A program made the translations under genes and the position numbers. The notes beneath the pieces were generated by a model, which made no database searches, was not told the origin of the DNA, and was given only the letters and a program-made list of their open reading frames with translations. A DNA stretch of 64,000 nt from the NCBI GenBank assembly GCA_027579435.1, contig JANBPK010000830.1:1-64000 (forward strand), given 5' to 3'. Origin of the DNA: Candolleomyces eurysporus (lineage: Eukaryota; Basidiomycota; Agaricomycetes; Agaricales; Psathyrellaceae). This document shows, piece after piece, positions 22,037 through 32,493 of this stretch (position 1 is the first letter of the stretch; each line of letters starts with the position of its first letter).

Positions 22037-23396
22037 ATGATGCCTCGGATGCCTTTGGCTTCCTCCTGCCTCTTCTTCATCGCGGTTGTCCAACTCGCTT
22101 GCATAAGATCTGTCTCTGGCCATGGCTTTGTTCGTGAAGTAGTTTTGGGCTCTGTCGTCTGGCCCGGATATCATCCCTTTGTGGACTCGTATGTCTCTGT
22201 GGTCACTTCAGTTGCCCACTCCAGCTACTGAGACGCCCTCAACGTAGATGGTGGGAGCCGCCTCCGGAACGATTGATACGGAAGGTCCCAGGGATATGTG
22301 CGCCTTTTCTCTCAATGTGGACACGGACGCTGAATCAAAAAACTCATGTTGTCGTACAGCTCCTATCGAGAACTTGACCCTGATCGAGTCGGTGAAGACA
22401 TGCTTTGAATTAACTCAAGTTTAACGAGATAATTATTTGCAGCCTCCAATGCAACGGAGAATCGTCGACCAACTACTTCACCGAACCAGCGGCTCTTGTC
22501 GGACCCGTTGCCGCTGGAGACACGGTGCAACTGACATGGATAAACTACGCTGGCGACAGTCATAAGGGTCCCTTGATCACTTACATGGCAAGGGCACCAC
22601 CCGATGTGGATATTCGGAAGTGGATGCCAGGGAATGAGTAAGCACTTCATTAGCTCCTGCAACGGTTCGGGTTACGTTGCTAAAATTTTCAGAGCGGTCT
22701 GGTTCAAGGTGCACCACGAAGGTAAATCGGAGGACGGGAAATGGGCCGCCACGGAGACATTTGAGAAGAAAAATGGAACTTACACCTTTAGGATTCCTCC
22801 TAATCTTCTTCCGGGACAATACTTGATACGCCATGAGTGGTGTGTTTCTTCTCTCTGTCACGAGCTAAAAAAAAACTGACTGCGTTTGTCATATCAGGAT
22901 TGCCCTTCATTTTGGTACGCTTCCTACAGGTTTTAGTTGTCATAATGCGGTGCTAGTTAGCAATATCCCTTCAGCGGAACAGTATCCAGGAGCACAACTC
23001 TATCCTGTCTGTGTACAGGTTGAGGTTACTGGAAATGGTGCAGCATTCCCATCTTCATTTGTCTCGTTCCCTGGAGCCTACACCGCAGACACCCCAGGTA
23101 TGATAGCTCTGCCCGTTCGATTGAAAGGCTGCACGCTCTAACAATTGACGGAAAAGGTATAATATACGACGTATGGAACGGTGAGTGACGAGAGCGACTT
23201 GGAACTTTGACGGGTTGCTAACGGATCTTACAGATATCGCGGTTCGTATCCTAAACCGTTCTTCCCAACGGCCTGTCTAACGCGTTGACAGTCTCGACCG
23301 TACCCGATCCCGGGTCCTGAAGTGTGAGCACAGAGCCTTTTATGTGTGAACTTTGGATTGACGCAGTTTCAATGAAGATGGACGGGAGGCGACTAG
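22037..23396 (+). CDS. AA9 lytic polysaccharide monooxygenase, copy 2
   Basis: Eleven exons: 22037-22188, 22248-22297, 22360-22387, 22443-22637, 22693-22839, 22898-22914, 22975-23097, 23157-23180, 23234-23241, 23292-23323 and 23378-23396. They give 264 residues. The signal peptide ends in SVSG before His-1 (HGFVREVVLGSVVWPGYHP). Copper His-2 is in GDSHKGPLITYMARAP. The axial region is GAQLYPVCVQVEVTG and the C-terminus is SRPYPIPGPEVWTGGD. It keeps the same 8-nt microexon as copies 1 and 3 and also lacks CBM1. Copies 1 and 2 are closest to each other in coding, intron and promoter sequence, so copy 3 is probably the older branch. Extracellular oxidative attack on plant cell-wall polysaccharide is expected from the family. 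Confidence 0.9.
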
Positions 23397-23499
23397 CACG
23401 GCGAGAAATCATGGATCATCCTATCTCGAAGCGTTACCGGTACCGGGTCGATACTTCCGTTCGTGTTCTGATCCCGAAATACAGATTGCGTCAATTCAT

Positions 23500-23560
23500 T
23501 TTGCGACTCATCTCTGGTGAAAACCCGGCGGACTTGTAAGGCTTCTCGTCGGATAAACTT
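23500..23560 (+). promoter_or_regulatory. Conserved promoter block of AA9 gene 3
   Basis: Keeps CTGGTGAAAACCCGGC and CGGATAAACTTGG with a diverged spacer. It is followed by TATATAG near 23563, about 55 bases before the ATG. Confidence 0.5.
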
Positions 23561-23619
23561 GGCTATATAGAAAGAGTATCAGACTCGCTGAGTACCTTTA
23601 TCGACAGTGTTCTGTTGTG

Positions 23620-24974
23620 ATGTCACCTAGGAAGCTCTCCTCGGTTTCTCTCCTCTCAGTTGCTATTGCGGCGTTCATAGAGGTTTCAAGCGTCTCTGCT
23701 CATGGTTATGTTCGAGAAGTTGTGTTAGGCTCTGAAATCTGGCCAGGGTACAATCCCTTCGTAGACTCGTATGTGATTTCTTTTAAACTCCACTTACTGG
23801 AATAATGTCTATGCAGGTGGTGGGAACCCCCTCCGCAGCGAATTATACGGAAAATACCTGGCATTGGTATGTCTATTTACCTCCGTGGCCGATGCTTAAA
23901 GCATTGACATCACCTAGCTCCTATCGAGGACTTGAATCTAATAGAGTTAGTCAAAGCTCACCCTCCTTGAAGTCTAGCTGACAAGCCTCAGCCTGCAGTG
24001 CAACGGAGACACGGCGAGTAACTATTTTACCGAGCCCGCGCCTCTTGTCGGCACTGTCGCCGCTGGTGACACGGTGCAGCTGAAGTGGCTCAACCATGCT
24101 GGCGATAACCATAAGGGTCCTCTGGTCACCTATATGGCGAGGGCTCCCTCCGACGTGCATGTTACGGAATGGTCACCGGGCACAGAGTGAGTGCCATCAG
24201 AAGTCTCTTCTTCACCTTCTAATTTATTTCGTTGAATCAGTGCAGTGTGGTTCAAGGTGCACCACGATGGTAAATCCGAGGACGGAAAATGGGCCGCTCG
24301 AGAAATGTTCGAAAAATTGAACGGAACATACACCTTCCGTATCCCTCATCAACTTCTACCAGGACAATATTTGATACGGCATGAATGGTATGCAAAGCAA
24401 TGATGCTTTTCTTGACGTCCTTCGAGCTCACAGATATCGTCGATGTTAGGATTGCTCTTCACTTTGGTGAGTTCTTGATCCCCTTGGAATGAAAAATGAA
24501 ATACTGAAATGCGCGCCACCCGTCGATTAGCGGACAAGTATCCAGGATTTCAGTCGTATCCTGTCTGCCTTCAGGTCGAAGTTACGGGGAATGGTACAGC
24601 ATTTCCTACATCCTTTGTTTCGTTCCCAGGAGAGTATACACCCGAGACGCCAGGTGTGTTTTACGTTAATCCACCCAAAGGAACTATTACTCAAAAACGC
24701 TCGATCTTACAAGGTGTAATCTACGACGTGTGGAATGGTGAGTGATCTACGACAGTACTCTAGAGCTCCAATGCCCTTCTAATCAGTGTCCGTCGTATTC
24801 CAGACGATGCGGTTCGTACTCTATTCCGAGTCAATCCTAAACAGAAACCCTCTGAGGCCTTGCCAACAGTCCAAGCCGTATACTATTCCTGGACCCGAAG
24901 TGTAAGTTTTCCCTGACCCGCCATTCAAAGCCTAGTTGACGCAACCGTGGGTCAGGTGGACTGCAGGCAACTAA
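23620..24974 (+). CDS. AA9 lytic polysaccharide monooxygenase, copy 3
   Basis: Eleven exons: 23620-23768, 23817-23866, 23918-23945, 23992-24186, 24241-24387, 24450-24466, 24531-24653, 24714-24737, 24804-24811, 24870-24901 and 24956-24974. They give 263 residues. The signal peptide ends VSSVSA before His-1 (HGYVREVVLGSEIWPGYNP). Copper His-2 is in GDNHKGPLVTYMARAP. The axial region is GFQSYPVCLQVEVTG and the tail is SKPYTIPGPEVWTAGN. It is the most diverged of the three, but exon lengths from exon 2 on are identical, so the whole intron-exon structure predates the duplications. There is no CBM1. Different signal peptides and substrate-surface residues leave room for different substrate preference. 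Confidence 0.9.
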
Positions 24975-25391
24975 TGCTATCCGTGCGTCAAAAGATAGGG
25001 GCATGGGTGGATCAGGCGCGTCACGCGTCGCATATCAATTCTTCAAATAGGGGCGGCGCTTGTTTTGTTTTTCTCGTCATGTCCTTCCTTCTGTCTCTAG
25101 CTTCACAAGCTGTTTATATTTTCACATTTCTCCCAAATCCAGGACATCAGACAAAATGCTTTGCCTTACCGTAACGAATCCGCATGGCAAGAGCAAACTA
25201 TTTTTAACCACACATCATGATGCTTCCCGGCGAGAGCCACAACGCTGACTGCTGATAAGTAAGACGGCTACTAGCATAAGGTCAGAGAAGACTGAGAGAA
25301 GGCTATCATTACTGTTAATATGCTGGCTTCTAGTCGAACTTTGTACGTACAGTGAGGTATAGTTAAGGTCGAGGCTCCGTTTTTGACTCTC
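24975..25391. other. Intergenic region AA9-3 / ATG22-like
   Basis: About 420 bases with no recognisable gene. It holds the AA9 3' region and the promoter of the ATG22-like gene. Confidence 0.5.
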
Positions 25392-27932
25392 ATGACCTCT
25401 CACCCATCCTCCGACGGCGTAGAGATAGCACAGCTCGCGTATGAACCTGAATCGAGCCCAATGGCAAACTCAGACGGTGTCTCCAGCAATTTTACAAAGA
25501 TAATTGCTGAGGATACACAGCTTGGGGACTTGCAGCCAAGCGTTTTGCCAGGGAAAGATGAACCGGTCGTGACGAGGAGAGAGCTATGGAGCTACTATCG
25601 TCAGTCCTTTCGTTCTCATGAACTAATATATACTTATGTTTTTGGCTTGTCCATAGTATACTACAACGGCGACAACGTAGTGTCTTCCCCATGCTACTGT
25701 ACACTTGGGTTGATTTTGTGTTGATTCAGGGTGTCGGCCCTCTCGGGTTCTCCATGACGCTTTTCCAATCCCTAGCCACCGCAGCGGGATACGATCCCCT
25801 CAAAGGCCCAGGTTCCTCCTGTCAAGCACCTGGCTCGTCAGGACAGTGCGTCTTACCATGGGCTGGGGGTGTCAAAGCAGTCTCGAGCATCGTGTTGATT
25901 GCGAACGGGCTCAGTTTTGCTGTAAGTTCCTATCCGCTATTACATGGATACGAACACTCAAGCAGAAGACTTTGTGCAGGTTATGACACTGATATTTACG
26001 ACAATTGGATCCGCCGCAGATTACGGCTCATTCGGAAGGTGGCTCCTTCTCGTCGTAACGTGCATTTGCTGGGCTGCTCAGTATGCTAGTATGAGCCTTA
26101 CGAGTAAGACTGCGTTTCCCTTTTCACGGTATGGGCTCATTCTTGAAATGCAATAGATCCTTCACGATGGGGGCTCGCCATGGCACTATTCATGATCGGG
26201 TACATATCATACGGAGCCACCTTGGTCTTCTACGCTGCTATATTTCCGCGGCTTGCGAGGAACACCGAGCATACTCGTGCTGTTTTAGAACAGTACGAGG
26301 AGGGGAAGATCACGAGAGAAGAATACGAACTGGAAGAAAGCTTGGAGAAGAACAGGATTAGCAACATTAGCACGGTAAATTCCGGCGTATTATTTTGAAG
26401 AGTCGGTTGTACTGATGGGTCTTGTCTTATCGAACTTGAAGACGCACAGTAACATCGGATACATTGCTACGCTCTGCCTCAATTTAACGCTGTTACTTCC
26501 GTTGAAGGATAATCCTCGCGTCAATAACTACGTCTTAGTCCTGTGGGTAGCCATAAAACTCCACCACAAGGTCACCTCTTAATGACTTTTCTCTCTGCAG
26601 AGTAAACTCTTATTGGCTTCTCACTGGGATCTGGTGGTGTGCGTCACTAATTTCTATTTCTCTCCTCTATGGCGTTTACTTAGTAGCCCGATTCTCTCAT
26701 GGTAACCACACAGTCATCTTCCAGCAACCTCGTCCGGGTCCTTCAGTTCCTAAAGGCCACAGTTCTCTTACGATCGGATGGAAGCAGGTGCGCGGTATTC
26801 TGCAGCTGATCGCCACTGTTGCCACGGGCTCACGAGGCCTTCCCTCTCAATTCCAAAACGGGAACTCTGATAACCAAATGTGGGTATCAAGATCTGGACA
26901 GCTTGCAAGCAGTACAAGCAGTTGCCCAACACGTTCATGTACCTTTTCGGGTTCTTCTTGCTAGCTGACGTAGGTCTCAATCTCCTTTCTTAAACTTCCA
27001 AGCTTCGTATTATTCACTCTCTAAATTTTCGCATTGTATCGTGTGGTATAGGGCCTCAACACAACAGGCACCCTAGTCGCCATCTGCCAAAACGATAAAT
27101 TCTCATTCAGCTTCTTGCAGAATACTTATCTTGGGTTGGCTCAAGCTATCACCTCCACGATGAGTACGTTGGGATTCTGGTATATCCAGAAGTATTGGAA
27201 GATCAGTACGAAGCGGATGGTAAGCTCAATCCCCGTTTTTCTAAAGACAGAACTCAGCTGAGTGGTTGTGTGGAATCGGTGTAGTTTGTCGTAACAAATG
27301 TGGTGACCATGCTCATCCCACTCTGGGGAATGATTGGGATTTGGACGGAGCGGTTTGGGTGCGTCGGCGCCCCGCCTATCACCTAACACTATATAAACAA
27401 TGCCTCCGTTCATTGAAGATTCCACAAAGAATGGGAATTCTGGTACGCTCCATTCTTCCTGAATTCAAGTCTAGAATGAAAGGAGTGACTGATCGACTCG
27501 CATTTTAGGGCTTACAACGTCGTATTTGGCCTCTTCCAAGCACCCTACTACGCGTTTTCTCAAACGATGATGGCAGAACTTACGCCTCCTGGGTTTGATA
27601 ACATGGTACCTTCTGCCCTCTTCCTTGGTGCATAATTTACATTGACCTCCATGGACATCTAGTTCTTCGGCCTCTTCGGCCTCTCGAACCGAGCCTCGTC
27701 GATGATAGGGCCCAACGTCGTCCAAGCCATCATCGACAAATCACATGGAAACAACTGGCACGGCTTCCCCTTCCTCTTCGCACTGTGCGTAGCTGCTTCC
27801 ATCATCATTTGGTTCGGAGTGGATGTGGAGAAAGGGAGGAGGGATGCGGGGAGGTGGGCTAGGGATAAGAGGGCTCATCAGAGTGTGGAGACGGAGGTCC
27901 AGAACTTGGGGTTGGAAGAAAAGGAGAAGTGA
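25392..27932 (+). CDS. ATG22-like vacuolar amino-acid effluxer (MFS)
   Basis: The gene is cut into about 14 exons; 13 introns can be placed, the first at 25600 and the last near 27604-27661. The N-terminal cytosolic tail runs to VTRRELWSYYLYYNGDN, typical of Atg22 just before the first membrane helix. GVGPLGFSMTLFQSLATAAGYD follows, then the family's loop with GSGQC-like text (SSGQCVLPWAGG). About 12 hydrophobic segments are visible, for example GRWLLLVVTCICWAAQY, MALFMIGYISYGATLVFY and FMYLFGFFLLADGLNTTG. The MFS A-like motif WTERFGFH and the late block QAPYYAFSQTMMAEL, PPGFDNMFFGLFGLSNRASS are characteristic. Yeast Atg22 exports amino acids from the vacuole after autophagy. Basidiomycetes have several paralogues, so transport substrate and membrane are inferred. 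Confidence 0.88.
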
Positions 27933-28099
27933 AGAATCCTAAACGGTTTTGATAACCAAGAAGCTCGGTAGTATTGGCATTGGGGTATCGTTTCCAAGAT
28001 GAGTGTGAATATGTACAAGTGGTCCATCCATCAGCATATTAAAGTCCAAGATTATGTCAAGCAAGCAATCTGGTTGCAAAAGATAATATAAGCCATCAT

Positions 28100-29535
28100 C
28101 TACTCGAGTCCGAGACTCTCCATCCGAAGGCTTATACTAAGATTCTCCAACGCACTGTCGATGAGCTCTTGAGCCATTAAAAGGTTCGATTTGCGGGCTC
28201 GGATAACGGGCAGGCAGGCGGCGATTACACCGACGATCTGGGAGCGTGGAGATTGTTTTCGTTGAGTCGTCGAGGGTTCGTCGGCGGGGTCGTCGTCAGC
28301 TCGGTCGTGGCTTTCCCGTTCGTTGGATGCTGGTGGGTCGGATAGCGACGAAAGAGACGCTTTGGTCAATTCTATGATGGACTGTTCAAGTTCTAGAGCT
28401 TCGGCGTGGAGTTTATCTGTATGTGTATGCATTCGTCGGAATGGTATAGAGGGGAGATTGGAGGTTACATACCAAGCTTGTCAAGCATGTCATGGTATAC
28501 TTGCAAAAGCGCGTCCTCGTCTTCTTCCTCTTCCTCTGCCCCCTCCTCGCCCTTATCCTTGCGTTCGTCGTCATCCCTTTTATCATCGTCATCGTCACGA
28601 ACGCTGGCACCAAGCTCATTCCGACGTGCACCAGTCGACGTTCGGCTGGCCGTGCCATGCAAAGCAAGTTTAAGAGCCTCAGCCTCGACGCGTTCAGAGA
28701 CCTCTCCATGCGCATGGAATCTCTGCATAATAAGCGGAGCATTCTTGACGAATTCGAAATCCGGGTCTACATCATCTTCCTCATCCTCGTCTAGCTGCTC
28801 TGAACCTTCGTCTTCAGGGCCCGTGACTGCTCCGGAATCCTCCTTCTCCGAGTCTGCAAGTTCGTCGGAGCTGCCCTCGCCGTGCTCTGATGCTGCGAGT
28901 ACTACCCCGTCGGATCCAGACGCGGAGGAGAACTGCGAGGGCATTTTGAAGCAGGCATCGAGAGTGGAAGACATGAAGAATAATTCCGCAACCTCTTGCA
29001 CTTTTGCATCCATTGAAGCAGGAGGCTGGGTGGGGTCAGGGGTTTCCGAGGGAGCTTCATTTGCTTGTGTGTTCTGGTATTGGAAAGTATGGTGTTCACT
29101 GAATCGCCTCGAGGACACACTTGGTCGAGTTTGGACTTACAGGAGTGGTAGCAGCGTGGCTTTCAGGCAAAGGAACGGAGGGACTACCTTCAGGCCGCGT
29201 CTTCATCTCATCCGACTGGTTTGCTACAACGGTAGGATGGCTAGCTTGATGCTCTACAACGCTCGTCCTCGATTCAATCGCGTGTCGCGATCCTGATGGG
29301 CTGCCAGTATATGGCATGACAGGTGTCTGTTCCGCGGGAGCATTGTCGGGAGGTTTGGTGCTTGAGCGAGGCCTCGACAAGGATGGCGACGAGGACGACG
29401 ATGAGGCTAATCGTTTAGCAACGGTACTCCGACCTGACAATAACGAAAATGAGGGGAAAGGTTGTTTCCAACTCCATAGGAAAAATAAGTACCGCGTTGC
29501 GGCATCACGGACTCTTCATTTGCGTTTGACGACAT
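28100..29535 (-). CDS. Acidic protein of unknown function
   Basis: Four exons: 29535-29493, 29433-29141, 29073-28473 and 28416-28100. They give 417 residues with consistent phases. The ATG at 29535 was chosen because exon 2 has no in-frame ATG after an upstream stop and an AG acceptor lies exactly at its start. The N-terminal 140 residues are Ser/Pro-rich. A more ordered motif follows (MDAKVQEVAELFFMSSTLDACFKMPSQF), then a long run of Asp and Glu, then two helical segments joined across the last intron (LLQVYHDMLDKLDKLHAEALELEQ; AQELIDSALENLSISLRM). No family was recognised. The layout of disordered and acidic parts with terminal helices suggests a complex subunit or scaffold, but this is a guess. 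It is divergent from the acyltransferase gene. Confidence 0.65.
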
Positions 29536-29979
29536 AGGGATTCGTGCACGTCTATGTCCTTATTCTTCAAAGATTATGGGGTTGCTCGCTGTGGCTCGTG
29601 AAATTGAAGTTACTGAGAAGTGTGGAAAAAANGAGCCAAACCGTTGGGGAGGACGGACCGAACGGAAATATAAGCCAATCATCATCACCCATTTCAACTT
29701 CCGGCTGCGGCAGCAGTGCTCAGAGCATCCCAAAATCAGCCTTCCTCGCTTACTCCCTCCCATACCACCACGGCGAGGTCGACGACGACGGGCACGAAAA
29801 ATACAAAGCCTCCAGCAGGCTTCTTGAAGATACGACAGACTCTGGACCACTCGGCAGAAGCACCGAGAAATACCCCAGCAGGACACCGCGTGTCGTCCGA
29901 GGCCGCAGCNCAGAACCCTCGTCGTGTTCACAGCACCACCACCCTTCACCTTGCTGCTACATTCGTCTCTCAGCATTTG
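29536..29979. other. Divergent promoter region with upstream open frame
   Basis: About 440 bases between two divergent starts. From 29716 a frame is open into the acyltransferase gene across the N at 29910, but its Thr/Ser/Pro-rich text has no motif. It is more likely 5' UTR than an N-terminal extension. Confidence 0.45.
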
Positions 29980-31172
29980 ATGTCCTTCATCGTCTCTTTA
30001 TTCAAGCCTCTGGCATACCTCTCCCTGCCAATCCTCTTCCTCCGATCCCTCGCCGGCACCTCCCCCCTTGCGCGGTATTACATTCGGGCTGCTGCTTATG
30101 CGGGCACGCTAGCGACTGTCGCGTCGGGGTGCATCGTTGCAGCGGTTGGGTTTACGGCTGTGGGGAAGCAGCATGACGTGAACCATTTTGTGGCGAGGGT
30201 TTTCTACGCTACTGTCACCCGGCTGTTTGGTATCACGGTTGAACTGGAGGGGGAAGAGCATTTGAATTCGAGGCCGGCTATCTTGATGTCGAATCACCAG
30301 AGTATGCTGGATATTATCATTCTTGGTCGGTACGTCACCGTCCCCTTTCCTCGCTCATTCAACTGTATTGAAACGAACCTCTTACTTTGAATGGTAGGGT
30401 TATGCCCAAACAAACCTCCATCATCTCGAAAGAATCAATCAAGTACAGCCCACTCGGCCCTTTCATGCTCCTCTCCGGGACCATCTTCATCAACCGAGGG
30501 AACAACGCCCAAGCTGTTAAATCCCTGAACGATGCTGGGAACTTGATCAAGAAGAACAAGATTTCGACTTGGATATTCCCCGAGGGGACTCGCCATTTGT
30601 CGGCCAAAAGCGATATGTTGCCCCTCAAGAAGGGCGGCTTCCACCTCGCCGTTTCCGCCGGCATCCCAATCATACCCATCGTCGTCGAAAACTATTATCA
30701 TATTTATCATTCGGGGTTATTTGGTGAGGGCAAGATTAAAGTTAAAGGTGAGTGTTGCCTTCTTTCTCTTTGTGAAAGGCTAAATTAACGAATGGACGCT
30801 TGTGCTTTTTCGTCGTTAGTACTTCCACCCATTCCTACCGTTGGTTTGACCTCAAAAGACGCTGGAGAGCTCGCTGTTCGCGTTAGGGAACAGATGCTCG
30901 AGACTCTGCATGAAATCTCGACCCATGCCGTTAAACCTGCTGCATCCGAAAAGGTGCAGGAGCTAGCGCAGGAGCCTCTTGTCGCCCCCGAAGTCATCTC
31001 CGAGCCAGTAGTAGAACCGGCCTCGCCTTCGACTTCCTCGGCGTTGGGTGTCAGCAGTTCTACTGCGTCGATAGTGTCGTCCCTGTCGTCTAGGTCGAGT
31101 AGGGCGAGTGAGAATGGAGCGGAGACTGAGGAAGATGAGGGAATGATTTTGGTTGGACGGCCTAGTAACTAA
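29980..31172 (+). CDS. 1-acyl-sn-glycerol-3-phosphate acyltransferase (AGPAT/Slc1 type)
   Basis: Exons 29980-30329, 30398-30747 and 30820-31172 give 350 residues. Two N-terminal membrane segments (PLAYLSLPILFLRSLAG; AYAGTLATVASGCIVAAVGF) precede the PlsC domain. Motif I is NHQSMLD (His and Asp of HX4D), motif II GTIFINRGN, motif III FPEGTRH and motif IV GIPIIPIVV. The enzyme adds the second acyl chain to lysophosphatidic acid, making phosphatidic acid in the ER or lipid-droplet membrane. The last 100 residues are a Ser/Glu-rich tail not needed for the fold. The chosen ATG begins MSFIVSLFKPLAYLSL, which directly precedes the first membrane helix as in relatives. It neighbours another lipid enzyme (GDPD), but no functional coupling is implied. 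Confidence 0.92.
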
Positions 31173-32493
31173 TGAACGGTTGTGCTATGTCTTCCAGGTT
31201 TAGCGGACATTTCGCCGATGGTCGGGTGGATACATAAGTAGTAGTTGAACTAATGAGCACTTGGGTCGAAAGGTTAACCACGTTCCCTTCCCGCGACGCG
31301 ATTAGGCTTCCATTCATGTTGAGATCGATATCTATTCGCTGTTTAAAGGCAGATAAGATGTAGGAAAGAACCTCCAATCGGAGATGGAGGTGCGAGAGTT
31401 CCGGGGTAAGATATCCTCGAAAAGTTGGAAATTCGCTCGCATGTGCGTGTAGAGGTCTGAATTGCTTCGTCTCTAGGTCCATACTATGACGAAATGGTCT
31501 TTCGTCTTGAGAACGTGCAGCACTGGATACCGAGTATGATGGAGGTAGTTTGTGTTTGGATCAAACGTGCTCTCCCGATTGCGTTTTTCAATTGAATGTG
31601 CGTTGCTTTGTGCCTACGCCACGCTATTCTTGGCCGATTGCTTTCTGTCTCTCCCACTCCCTCTTCTGCTTGCTATGGCAATTGCGGACTACGNAAAAAT
31701 CCGACGTTTTTTTCAATCTTCTTGGAAATCGATTTCCATACACCACCTTAACGGACCTGGACCTCGGTTGGCCTTTGTGGGTACAGATACGGATATCTGG
31801 ATGGATCGATTCGATGAAGACATAGCCTACGTGTCGCCGCCGCCGTAAACTGTGGAGAACCGACACGTTTGAGCGTTATCAACACCCGATCTGGGTGACA
31901 CATTCAATATGCAGTCGAACGACAAAGCAAATTCCTCGTATCGCGAAAAATGCTCCGAGCAGCCCTTCTGACAGATTCACGTCCGGAACACGGTGCAGTG
32001 CAACTATCGCTGTCTTTTCAAGGAACGGCACAAGGATCAAAAGGCTGCAGGGGGCTTACGAGTCACCCAAGGCACAGACGGCGGGCGCGCAGGCAGCTGT
32101 GTCAGGCGGTGCGTGGCCATTGGCAGGAAGGAGCTTGGGTTGATCATGGACGCCTCTCGCCNCAGCGTCCGCGACCCTGCATTCCAGATATTNCATTATC
32201 TTTCGATTCTCAGGGTCCATTTTTTCTCAAAGAATATATTTTAACTGCCATCGCGCATCTCCTTTTCAGGATGGACTTGCTTTTTCGAGGGAAGGGGGAT
32301 GTTATGATGGGATGGTCCACGCCGAGGAACGGATATTTTGATTCCTTCCTTCCTCGGATAGTCCAACGCTAACCGCGCTTGCCGTTCCGAGCTTTATATA
32401 ACACATCTCTCACCTCTTCTGCCTTTCTCCACACCCTCTTTCTCTCCCCCACCCTCTTTCTCTTCATACTACCCNACCACCCCTGACACAGTC
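31173..32493. other. 1.3 kb gap without a supported gene
   Basis: Short open frames exist, one of about 98 residues at 31552-31848 on the plus strand with hydrophobic N-terminal text, but none shows a domain or a consistent splice pattern. The last 100 bases form the promoter of the GDPD gene. Confidence 0.5.
32395..32401 (+). promoter_or_regulatory. TATA box of GDPD gene
   Basis: TATATAA lies 93 bases before the ATG at 32494, followed by a long CT-rich tract (32403-32470), a common fungal core-promoter layout. Confidence 0.6.

Noticed and set aside
29716..29979. N-terminal extension of the acyltransferase
   Set aside because: The frame is open, but it is low-complexity, crosses an N, and the ATG at 29980 sits just where relatives start.
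31552..31848. Plus-strand open frame with a hydrophobic start
   Set aside because: Contains an N, has no domain, and no splice sites link it to other coding DNA.
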